Source: Blasia pusilla (lineage: Eukaryota; Marchantiophyta; Marchantiopsida; Blasiales). Taken from it: DNA of 64,000 bases. The stretch spans positions 27,404,001-27,468,000 of the forward strand of contig CM114273.1 in assembly GCA_050084515.1 (NCBI GenBank), written 5' to 3'. The notes under the pieces were generated by a model. It had not been told where the DNA came from and ran no database searches. It saw only the letters and a list, made by a program, of their open reading frames with translations. Shown piece after piece: positions 47,741 to 58,160 of this stretch. The number at the start of each line of letters is the position of its first letter. Positions within the stretch are counted from its first letter, which is position 1. The position numbers and the translations under genes were made by a program.

Positions 47741-48440
47741 TCAAAACACCTCCTCTAGATGTCGCTCATGCTCCTCCACCGTGGCGCTAAAGACTATGAT
47801 ATCATCAATATAACACCTAGCAAAATCCAGACTTTCCAAGATCCTATCCATGACCCTCTTAAACTCATCCGGGGTGTTCTTTAACCCGAATGGTAAGAAC
47901 TGCCATTGGTACAAAAAATCCTTCCCGTGAGGATTGATGCCCCAAAATGCCATCTTCTACGTGTCCTCCAATCTGATAGGCAGCTGATGGTATCCGGCTC
48001 GCAAATCCAATGAATTGAAGACCTTTGCATGCCCAATCGCATCAAAGATCTCCTCAGAGGTGGGCATGGCATACCTATCAGACTTCGTCTACCGATTGAT
48101 AGGTCGGTAATCTCCACACATCCGCCTATTCGTCTAGTTGCCATGCACATCCTTCTTGGCGGGCATGACAGTGGCACATGCATACTCTCCATGCAACATC
48201 TCCACTAGTCGTGCTCCAACCAAGTCCTGGCCCTCTCCATGTCACTGTATCTGTAGGATTGTCGGAAGATCGATGTGTCACTCGACAACTCAATGCGGAT
48301 CCTTGGACCCTTCAGCATACCCAAATCATGCATACTAAATGCAAAATAGCTCCTATAACTCCTAAGGAACTAGTGTATTTGGCACCGCTCTCCTCCTGTC
48401 AACTTAGGGCCCATATGTGGCTACCAAGTCTCCATCGTGA
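47741..48440 (-). pseudogene. Reverse transcriptase, copy B (YIDD retained)
   Basis: The frame gives FNSLDLRAGYHQLPI (first Asp), AFWGINPHGKDFLYQWQFLPFGLKN and SLDFARCYIDDIIVF with a complete YIDD box. In-frame TAG codons at GN(W)TN, NR(Q)TK and EDT(Q)KM replace Trp or Gln codons that copy A retains. The terminal TGA after EEVF is shared with copy A. Confidence 0.9.
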
Positions 48441-48477
48441 CTACGGTAAGACTCTCCGGCGCGGGTGTTGGTGGTTG

Positions 48478-49901
48478 CTATGGTGCAACCCCGTCTCGGA
48501 CAATAGAACTCTCATCTCCATGTGCAGTACCCAGAACCACACTCGATGCAATGGCTATCATCTCTTGGCGTACCTGCAAAACATCCCAAGACGTCCAAGG
48601 GTGTCTTTCCCGATCATCCCTGGTGTGTCGATCTCTTTGGGTCTCGCTCCCAGCCACTGCCTCAACCGTCTTGGTAGGCGTGGGGTTCACCAACGCAACT
48701 TCTGTGATCTGTCGCATCCTCAAACAACACTGCTCAGCTACTCCTAAGCTGAAAATCCATGTCAAGCAATTCAGGTCCATCACCTGACCCAAGATATGAT
48801 GTCGTGATGCCTCTGATAGTGACGGTATTGCCGTCACTCTTGTGGGGAATCCCATTACTTGCTCTTGCTCATCAGCGTTGGGCTCCACCAACCTCTGTAC
48901 TTGGTCATCCCAAACCAAGCCAGGTCCAGCCTCCTTGAATGTGTAAGAAGCTGGAAAACTCACCAACTTGCCCGTGGCTTGCCAATCCTATTGACCACAA
49001 TCAACGGCGGTCAATCATCTAGCCTCACTACCTGTGATCAACGGCCCGGATCAAATATAGAATCCACCAACAAATCGGAGGGGCGCTCCACTCTTGCATA
49101 TGCCCTCCGTAACACCTCGTATGGTACCAAGTTGGTCCACCAAAGATGCAGGCGATGTGCTCGTGAACCCACACTCGCCGCATCTAACAAAACTACCATG
49201 CCAATCCATCCGCGCACTTGATGTGCACTTGTCACCACACGCGATCTCGAATCGCCCAAAATTGGCACATTCTCCAAAATGTATGCTGGAGAACGAGGCT
49301 GATGCTCATGTAAATGTTGCAAGATCCGCATCATCTCCCAAAACAACCTGGATCAAGTGTCAGCTAACCCACTACCTCGTCCAACACTCGATTGGCCCTG
49401 ACACGGCCAACCAACAATGACCAAGTCTATGGTCCCGCTCCAAGTCCTACGCCCCCAACAATGAAATGTCCCTCGGTAGGGAACTCTAGTAACCCTGAAT
49501 GGCGGATGCAGACAACAAGTCGGGAAAACGGAGGCGTAACAGTGCCACATGGTGAAGTGAAGCGCGCCTCGCAACATCATCAATCTCCACATACAAGTAT
49601 TCGACGCACATTCCAAATACAAAAACAAAGCTAACCCAAAGGTCTTGATCCCTCCAAAGAGATCCAACACCCGAATACCCTTATGTGGGACGTACCACAC
49701 GATCGGGGTGGTGTCCAGAGGGGTCATAATAGATTTTCTGCCTACTTGGGGTTCCTCTGACCCGTCACACTGTGGTGCAGACATCTCGCTCCACGCGGTT
49801 TGCACATGCTTAGTGGCTAAGCGTCGAAGGTCCTTAGTCGAGCCCCAAAGCGGCACCTCTCTTCCACAGAATGATGCGGCTACTATGATACTCCTTTCCA
49901 T
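48478..49901 (-). pseudogene. C5 cytosine DNA methyltransferase domain, copy B
   Basis: The best preserved of the three. Motif I, RVLDLFGGI, is at 49673-49647. Motif II (EYLYVEIDDVARRASLHH) is in a second frame near 49590. Motif IV, DLVIVGWPCQGQSSVGRG, has its catalytic Cys at 49403-49401. The next frame (49346-49038) has motif VI YILENVPILGD at 49283-49251 and motif VIII DAASVGSRAHRLHLWWTNL at 49184-49128. 48966-48478 holds motifs IX-X (MGFPTRVTAI, SRHHILGQVMDLNCLTWI). Motif order is the canonical I to X, so it is not a rearranged DRM. The AHR in motif VIII and the LF.E..R.L spacing before LENV resemble DNMT3. It sits in the polyprotein between protease and RT. Two frameshifts and at least two TAG codons, also present in copy A, inactivate it. 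Confidence 0.9.
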
Positions 49902-50904
49902 AGAAATTTCAAGAACGGGAGTATCCTCTGTCCCTCAATGAAATCACTAGGCCAAGTGATGGCACTGCTAAATGCTGCTTAGGTCACCATCTCTCTTGGC
50001 CGTCGCTCGATCACTACATCTGTGAATCGAACAGGTAATGAGCAAAGGCACCCATCATCTGATTGCCATCCTAGTCTGTAGGACACTGACTCCTCTCAAT
50101 AATCTAGGGAAAACCCCATCGGGTATAACACTGCTCCACCAACCAAGACGTCGTAGGACTCTACATCAATCACTATTGCCTTGGCTCGCACCACGGACTC
50201 ATCTGTAGGATGTCTAGGGTGAATCCTCACTACGACCTCCTATAGGGTGATATACTATGTGGTACTTGCTCCACCCAAGGATGTCTGTATCCGGAATGGA
50301 CAACGCTCCACATCGGCTCTCGTCAAGCCCAATCCTCTGAATGACGCTTTCCCCAACATCAGGGGTTGGACTCTTGAATCCAACAAGACGCGCTGCGGAC
50401 TAAAAGCTCTACCTCCAGGACTCACCTACTGGAAGACCTCTCCTCAATTATCCAGCAACACAACACCGGAAGAAGCCATGGCACGCTCTATCGCGGGTCT
50501 AGCGGGCATCTCCGCCATCCTAGCAGCCGCACCCTGCCATAAATCTGACGTGGACGGCCGGGGCATCCGCTCCAAGGGCAGGTCCATCACCTCCTCTACA
50601 ATCACCTCTAAACGTGATGCAGGAACTCCAACTCCACGCTCACATAGCGTAGCGGCCAGCCAAAAATCCTTGGCGGGCCTACCTCCCAATGTCATAACAT
50701 CGGAAGCAGAAAATAAAGGAGCGCGGTACACAATGGTGGCCGCCCCAACAACGTGCTCGACACATGCCCGTCCTGAGCATCAGCAATAGGAGTCTTCACA
50801 CTCGCTTCACCCATCACCCTCCGTGCCTGTGCACCAACAACATCACCAAATCTCCACGAACACTGATCAGGATCCATCGATGGGGTCCTCATCGCCTCGG
50901 ACAA
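49902..50904 (-). pseudogene. Aspartic protease region, copy B
   Basis: The frame 50731-50444 (MTLGGRPAKDFWLAATLCERGVG through GVVLLDN) ends in TGA where copy A has CGA. In frame beyond it, VLLDSRVQPLMLGKAS again has Arg for the catalytic-loop Gly, then RCPFRIQTSLGGAS and YDVLVGGAVLYPMGFSLDYW. Stops replace Gln codons before YIT and EVVV. Both A and B thus share the DSR change relative to DSG in copy C. Confidence 0.82.
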
Positions 50905-51249
50905 CGTGAAAGACTAAGGAAGCCTAGTCTGTTTCCTGGCTTCCCCTCATTGTGGATCCAACTCTGCGGCTGCTCCACGCGTCACAACTTCGGCGGCCTC
51001 CATTTGGGCAACCCCGCACATCCAACCAGGATCCTCCATATCTTTGGCTGCTCCATATGATGTCGATGCCACGAATCCGGCATTGGGTAACCTCAATGCC
51101 ATAGCGGCAATCTGCTCTTGTAACTGTTGTATCTGAGCAGCCATCCCAACCTCATGCCCGGCATCTCCCTTGACACGTCTAGGTGGTGGGACTCTACCTC
51201 CTCCATGGGCACCTCCACCACCCTATCGGGCAACTCCAACTCCTCGCCC

Positions 51250-52440
51250 CCCAATGGGACCACCTGATGCACGATCTCTAGGCCCACCCGGACCGGCTAC
51301 TCGCTCTGGTGCCCTCTCTGATCCTCGGTGCGGACGTAACTCAAGGTGTAAACTGAAACACCTAACGCATGTATGACCATACCTTTAACAATAGTCACAC
51401 TGATAACCTCTTGGTACAATACCATCTCCTCGTGTATGTTGAGGCACACGTGCATGACCCTGACCAGTGCAATCGCATTGATGATGGGCTCAACCACATG
51501 ACCAACAAGTAATCATAGGCGGTTGCTGCTGAGCCACACATGAAGGTGCAGGTCTTTGTGCCACGGCCTCCTCGTATCCTCCCTGAGCTTGTGGTGCCAC
51601 AGTCCACCTATCTCGGAGTCCACGTTGCTGCACTGGTGGTATAGACAATCGTGACTGCTCTTGCCCAGAACCCATGGTGGCTACGCTCTCCTCCGCCATG
51701 TTGCGCTCAATATTCTCAGCGGCCCTAAAAACATCTCTCAACGTAGGGGAGGTGTTCATAAGGAGCATCCCCTATCGCACCCGTGTCCGTAGGGTCCGGT
51801 CCAGCATCGCGTACCATGAGTGGATAGCCTGAGCCTCGGTCATCCCTTGAGTGACATTGATCAACCGGCGCAAGCGAGTGTAAGCCTCATGCAAACTCTC
51901 ACCCGGGCGCCTCTGAAAGTTGTGGATGCTCCGCAACTTCTCCGTCCGTATCCCTTGGTAGCTTGCCCTCAACTCAGCGAAGAACTCAACCACGGGGTTG
52001 AACCTGGGACAAAACCGACTAGATGGTGCAATTTCTCGAGTGCGAGTGACCCCTCCTAAAACATCACTAGTGGAAGGGGAAGTAGCCTCTCCTGACTCCT
52101 CCTCCTCATCTGGGAACGGCTCCGTCCATGATACATACTGTGGGTCATAGTAGAGTCGCCATGCCTCAATCTCCTGGGCATATCTGTGGGAGAACTCATG
52201 GTAATCGTCCATGGGCGCCCTCTCTAAATGCTGGAACATACCGTTCCATGCTGTAAACGGGTTGAACTCTCTAGAGTTCCTAGTCCGTTGTTAGTCACAC
52301 CAACTCCTAAACTCTGCAATGAAGTTTTTGGGTGCCTAGAGCACCCAAAAACCTATAGGATCCTCTACCCTGGTCGTCCATCTCGTACGCCCAACTAGTA
52401 AGACCACTCAATGTGTACGGTAGATCACTAACACACTCCT
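51250..52440 (-). pseudogene. Gag and zinc knuckles, copy B
   Basis: 52239-51772 is an open gag core: HLERAPMDDYHEFSHRYAQE, FFAELRASYQGIRTEKL, FQRRPGESLHEAYTRLRRLI, ending TLRTRVR. Its frame extends upstream through EFNPFTAWNGMF to a TAA at about 52290 that replaces Phe in WCDFQ. AENIERNMAEESVATMG (51768-51490) leads to the zinc knuckle CWSCG, and CDYC..RYGHT follows in another frame near 51390. The N-terminal part contains a new 12-bp palindrome at 52324-52352. Confidence 0.85.
52324..52352. repeat. Palindrome inside the gag of copy B
   Basis: GTTTTTGGGTGC and its exact reverse complement flank a 5-base loop. Copies A and C lack the symmetry here (AGGTTTTCAGGTGCAGTAGG in A), so the right arm seems to have been rewritten to match the left, with loss of about ten bases. 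Confidence 0.75.
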
Positions 52441-52449
52441 CTATACGCT

Positions 52450-53885
52450 TCCCCTCGTCTGAAAATGACACAGAAGGAGATCGAGGTGGTCTCTCACGTG
52501 GAGACCCTCGAAACCTCGCACCACTCCGGGTAAACCCTCCAAAGCTACTCTAAGGTCCACTACCTTGCCTCTCAAAATCCCAAAAGGACGCCGTGATGGC
52601 CCTTGTGCCCCTCTCACACAATCACTCTCAATCTCGTGAGTAATCCCTCAATCACTCAAACTAAACATGCGGCACTCAATCTACACTCTCACTAAGATGT
52701 GTGTTGTGCGGCAATAATGAGAGTGGTGCGGCAAATCAACCGATCTATCGTCTCATCGACAAACCATCCTCAACTCTAGACATCCCACACGGTCTATGTC
52801 CCCTAAATCCATACATCATCGATGCTCCTAGCATCAGCACGAAATCCAATATCCTTGATAAGTTCCTAGTATCCGGAAATCCCTCACACGTGCAGGATAA
52901 GAGACCAGAATGGGTAACCTGACAATAATGTTGATGTCGCTCCTTGGCAACTACAAATCTTGACCCCAACTCGGTCATGAAGACAACTCCTCCAATCAAC
53001 AAGTCGTACTCCTCTCGTACTGACGCTGCTCAAACCTCCTCAATGTGCGGTGCAAGTCCAACGGTCCGGTGCGACACTGGCGGCACGGAACGGCTACAAA
53101 CCGCATGGCACTCGAGAATGGGGTGCGGCACTCGGCGGCATACCCTCCTCAATCAGAAATTCACACGCTCTCATCCTTAGTGAAGGAGTGGCTCCGCGAT
53201 CGAGATGGTGTTGTGCGGCCAAAAGCGGCAGGGCGCGGCAATAAGCGGCACGTTGCGGCTACGGGCGTCACGGCAGGGTACTCGATCATCGTCGAGCAAC
53301 TACCAATCCCAACATAGCAACATGAAATGAAAACTCAAACACCATAACCCAAGGTCACCTGCCATCATTGGTTGACGACGAAACTGCGATGACGGTGATG
53401 GCCAAACCAAAGTACGTGGTGGGGGCGCAAGTCAGAGAATCAATGGTGGTCGTGGAAGACCGTCCACTCCATAATGGCGGCAATGGCAACCAAAGGGTGG
53501 ACAAGGGCGGAACGCGACTTTAAGCAGCGCTAGGTGACGACAGCGTCTGACGATGCACGATTGACCGTTGATGGTGATGACGGACCATTGACGATGATGG
53601 TTGACAGTTGACCGTTGATGGCGGACTATTGACGGTGACTATGACAGTGACGGCCGCCGACAACGTTGTGGCTGATTTAGGGTTTGAACAATTCAACCCT
53701 AAAAATTGCCTAGCAATGGCAGTTTTGCAAGATTGACCATAACTTTTTGCTTGCAACTCCAAATTGAGCACCATTTGTTGCACAGCGTGTATAGCTTCAT
53801 AGTCTACGACAACCTCAAAAAATATTTGGAATCAAACATTCCAGTAAAAACTGATGGGGATTTTCTTAAAGCCCAATGTCTCTTT
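52450..53885 (-). other. 5' leader of copy B
   Basis: Non-coding sequence before gag. It contains many GTGCGGC(A) strings (52664-52735 and 53049-53275) and a TTGACCGTTGATGG repeat (53561 and 53608). 53278-53880 matches, in inverse orientation, 63300-63840 at roughly 85 per cent by eye. No primer-binding site was identified; the LTR may begin at or beyond the far end. Confidence 0.6.
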
Positions 53886-54042
53886 CTCCTAAAAACTATT
53901 AAAGGGAGGAAGGAAGACCATCTTGTAATGGTCTACCTTCCTCCCTTGAGCAATACCATCATGATGGTCAACTCTATACTAAAATATAAAAGTATATCAT
54001 AAAATCGTATTTAAAATTTTAGATTATATTTGGAAGAAAACA

Positions 54043-54945
54043 TTTCTTGAAAAAACATATGTACATAAAAATTAAAATATTAAATCATTCAATGGAACGA
54101 AAAAGTTTAAATTATATATTTTAATTTTATAAAATTAATATATTAAAATTAATAAATTTTATTTTAAAAATTTTAAATGATGTGAAACCTTTACATGCAA
54201 ACTTTGTTATGAATTCTTCTTTGTGATTACTCTATATCCATGTTATGTAAGAGTTCACTAAGTGTAATACCTAATGTGTAGGAGACATAAACACTAAGTA
54301 CTACTCTTTATTACTGCTGGGTCATAACTTAGGGTGTATTTTTGCCCTTGGATATTAAGTATATAATCACAATCCATGAGATTATATGGGTCACTTAAAA
54401 GTATAAGTGCTTATAATGCCTTTTATATTCATATTTGTAGAAGGTATTTAGCTTTAGTTGTTTTCTCCATAGTTTCTCTTCATATTACTTTTCTTCTCCT
54501 AGTTTGAGGTGTCACTAATCTATATTATTAAAGGAAGACAGGGGTTTGAAGAATCCCTCCTCTTTTGTCTACACCTTTTTCACTCCTATGGTGTCGACAA
54601 AGGTCCTATTTAAGAGGTAAGAGCTAATAAGAATAGCTAAGGGACGTGTTTCACCCTTGCAGGATGCTAGTTAGTATTATTCCGTTCATATTAGACTAAG
54701 TCACTTTACTCTTATGTTTCAAGAGTACCTAATGATTCTTCACTTTCTGCCTTCTTTCTTCCTAGTAATCAAACATTGGTTTACACGGGCTTTGGTCATT
54801 AAAAAATTTTGTCTCACTTTACGCTAAGGATTCTTCTTAAATTTTTTAATGACCGCACATTGGTTTAAATATAATATTTTTTTAGTACTTAGTCGTTCCA
54901 TTGAATGATGTACATATTTTAATTTATAAATATACATGATTTTTC
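54043..54945. mobile_element. AT-rich element with long imperfect inverted ends
   Basis: The left arm 54071-54100 (ATTAAAATAT, then ATCATTCAATGGAACGA) is matched in reverse at 54893-54923 (TCGTTCCATTGAATGAT, then ATATTTTAAT). Weaker pairing extends outward on both sides. The interior has no gene and contains a further perfect 16-bp inverted repeat (54794-54809 and 54839-54854, 29-base spacer). This looks like a non-autonomous DNA element of about 0.9 kb; target duplication not determined. Confidence 0.55.
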
Positions 54946-57290
54946 AAATGGCAAAGTAGTATCTATATGGCCGTCCTTGCATGGGGGCAATGAAGAATTA
55001 CTTTCGATCGCTACACCGACTTTCTGCAAGCACACGGTCACAATGAAATGACAATTATGCCTTTGAGATGAGAGAAGAAAAAGAGAAACACTAAACTTCC
55101 GCAGGGAAGAATGTTCATCACAATAATGGCTATGGATTCAAATGAGTGTTCCCGGACAAGGTCACGCAAACAAATAGAAAAAACCTAGAAATGCCGGCTT
55201 TGGTCTGCTTGGTAGTTGGAGAGTGCAACTCGATGACAATGCATCCCATTCAGGAGCGAAGCGAAACTGTGCGAGCACCAAAACGAAATTTCACGAACTT
55301 TCAGGAGAAACTTGGACAAGCTAGTGGAGTAACGAGATAACAACCAAACTCTGACCAACACTGTGAGCTTCTGCATCTGAATTTAGTGAACCTCAGGTAG
55401 CCCAATGTCGTATTTGATTGAGAAAAGAAAAAGGGTCTCTGAACGTGGGTGGAATGAAAATCTCATTGCGTACCAGTCACCTTCTACATCCGAATCTGAT
55501 GAACTTCAAGTAGCACAATGCCATATGTCATTGAGAAAACGTAGGTGGAACGAGGCTCTGATTACGTACCAGTGACCCTGTCAGTTGCAAATGGAGGCAG
55601 GTCCAGAGCACTTCGGTGTACAGAATCTGCCTTTGAATAGCCTAGATCTGATTCAGTAATTCGTCAGAATTGATATTACGAGTGATAGACGCTTCGTCCA
55701 GTTGCATACCGTCATGGACAGATGACTTTTGAGGTATCATACGTGAATCGTGACCAATTCACGTAGACCATGTCTCCCTATGGCATATGCAAGTGAGTAC
55801 ACAAGCCTTGGCCTTGCTATTGCATGCGGAGAGAATCTAGTCAGAAAATTGACGTACCTCATAAAGATTTGCTTGAAGTGTCTCACCAAAAAACGGACCT
55901 TACTTCGATGATGAGACTCTGCATTGAATCTGGAGATCCTGGTTGATCTTCTGTGCCCATGAATCCATACGATATCACGTTAAACCAACAAGTAACATAC
56001 GCAGGCATATATCATAAAAGCTTAATAAAATGTTGGTACTGAACCTGTAACGACCACGTCTGATTCAATGATCAATTTGAGCACAACACTCAGGATGACT
56101 TTGGTGACCGAAGTAGTTCTCCTACCCAATTGCAATTAACGACTTCAGTAATATACTTTTATGGCTTGAAGCTTGCGAAGGATCCAAAAGGAAAAGGAAG
56201 TTGGCCGGGCGTGAGCACAAGCGACAAGTGGTAATAATATTTCCAGGCTAACTCGATCTAGTCTTGAAACAGAAAACTGAAGCAGTGATTGCAGCACATG
56301 CACAGGAGGAGCCAGTGATAGTTAAATCGTCCTGCAATTCAAACTTCTACTCTATGATCGACAGCTGCGACAACGCCTAAGAATGTTGTTAAATGGATCC
56401 AATGAATATTTCAAGAGAATTGTTTTTACAACACAGAAACGTAAACGCTGCTGCAACAATCACTTAGCTGCAAGCTCATGTATAAAACACATCAGTAATA
56501 AATGGCTGTGACCAAACTACTTGAGCCTCACCACGTAGCGGCACTACAGGTCCACAGTACGTACATCAACAGCGTTTGGTCAAGTCAGCTGCAGACAACG
56601 AGCACTACGAGTAAGAAATCACCAATATAGAGAAACCTGAAACTGATGACAACAAAAGTTGGTAGCCATATTCCTTCAGGATCTAAGTGCCTGACCGTGT
56701 TCAATTTTTCTTGAGACTGATGTATTCTAAGTAAGAAGCGCATGAGATTTGAGTTATATGTCCATATATCAATGCATTAACTCGAGAATGTATTCCAGGT
56801 AGAAACGGGATGCCTGCAGACTGACGAATGTGAACTCCTGAAGAAAAAGTACGCATGAAATTGAAGTCTTCCGAATCGACTTCCAGAGAGTAAGCTTGAA
56901 ATATTCCTCCATCAAAGTTGAAGGATAGTTAAGTCAATGTTCAGGTGAGTTAGTCTCAGCCTAGGACTTAGAAGTTAGCACTCTCTTAGATGTATTCCTC
57001 TCGAGAATCTGAAGAATGTTTGCTTGCTACGGATACTGTTGTAAAGTTCTGATACAATCAAACCAAACGCAGACTCCCCCGAGAGAAGCAACTCCTGAAA
57101 GAACACCCCTTTCCGAACTAAAACAGTTACCGATCGCAACCGATCTTGAATCAATGCAGTTTGAGCTCGGATAATAACCCCTGCCCCACTTTTACAGCCC
57201 GGCGAAGTTAGCGCTAGTGATGTGTACCTTCGGATCGTATATAAATAAATATCTTATATATAGAATTCCTCCATTCCCTCGATTCACCGC
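54946..57290. other. Unassigned sequence with a short tandem duplication
   Basis: 55377-55487 and 55491-55578 are two diverged copies of one unit (GAACCTCAGGTAGCCCAATG / GAACTTCAAGTAGCACAATG, then GGTGGAA.GA and CGTACCAGT). No frame runs through them. The remainder has no recognisable gene. Confidence 0.45.
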
Positions 57291-57299
57291 ATGTACACT

Positions 57300-58160
57300 C
57301 ACTGACACCGCTTAGGACGGAAAAAATAATAGACGTAAACAGGGAACGACACAAACCATTGAATAAATCTGGGTGAAAGAAGCAAGCGCTCTAACACTGA
57401 TCCAGCGGCGAAGGGCTGAGCGACCTGTACATGACTTGGAGGACTTGATCCATTTGAACGCCCTTGCTGTTCTTGCAGCCAGCCACAGTGCTTGCGCGTA
57501 TTCATGGCCGTATTGAAACATGTGGCAATGAACAACACCATCGCTTTGTCGGAACCGGTTTCGAACGTGGAAACTATCTGCTCCAACGGGCTTTCCACCA
57601 AACCCATGACTATGCGAGAAGAGCTCGCTTGCTGGACTCGGAAGTGTGCAAGCAGAAACTGTCATTGATCTATGACACTAACCATGAACTTGCCGAAGCT
57701 CAGGAGATCCCCTCTGCTGTTGATGAGCTTGTTGATCGATGGAGGACAGCGCCTCTTGTTGGTGATGAGCTTCTCGATCCATCAAGGAAATTTACAGAGC
57801 GGAGGAAATGCACGCTGAGCAAAAAAGTCATGAACAGAGAGATATGATGAGAAGAGTTCTCGTCGGAATGGTAGCCGATGCATTCAACCTCTTCTGTTCG
57901 AAATGCGTGGGAAGTGGAGAGAAACGACCGTGTTAAATACCAAAATACAGGATCCACAAGACACCCGTTTCATGAGTTTCTAGAAGGCACCGAAGCTCTA
58001 GCTCAGTGAGACCCACAAGTGGATGCAGTGAGTGGATCCGATCTTCACTCGAAAGACTGCTGTCAAGTTCACCGTGGTCTAGATAACACATTGCCAAAAT
58101 ATTCTTGACGAAATCATGACTGTTACAACCGAACTGTAACAATTGCAAAAGACACACTGT
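57300..58160 (-). pseudogene. Unrecognised coding remnant
   Basis: One minus-strand frame from about 57800 to 57299 is protein-like and broken only by two TGA codons: KLINSRGDLLSFGKF, FLLAHFRVQQASSSRIVMG, SPLEQIVSTFETGSDKAM, LFIATCFNTAMNTRKHCGW. Upstream, 58157-57933 in another frame reads DFVKNILAMCYLDHG and HPLVGLTELELRCLLETH, which has LRR-like spacing. These may be exons of a decayed host gene (a leucine-rich-repeat protein is one possibility). I cannot name a family, and intron borders are not convincing. Confidence 0.25.

Larger units (their letters stand above)
45596..53885 (-). mobile_element. Ty3/gypsy retrotransposon copy B with DNA methyltransferase and PHD finger
   Basis: Same domain order as copy A: leader, gag, zinc knuckles, protease, methyltransferase, RT, RNase H, integrase, PHD. 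The 3' end stops inside the PHD finger at 45596, where similarity to copy A ends abruptly, so the last zinc ligands and 3' LTR are missing. The 5' leader is longer than in copy A and extends to about 53885. The YIDD box and PHD CDGC are intact here but lost in copy A, whereas both copies share DSR in the protease and several stops. The copies are therefore related but separately decayed insertions. Confidence 0.9.
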
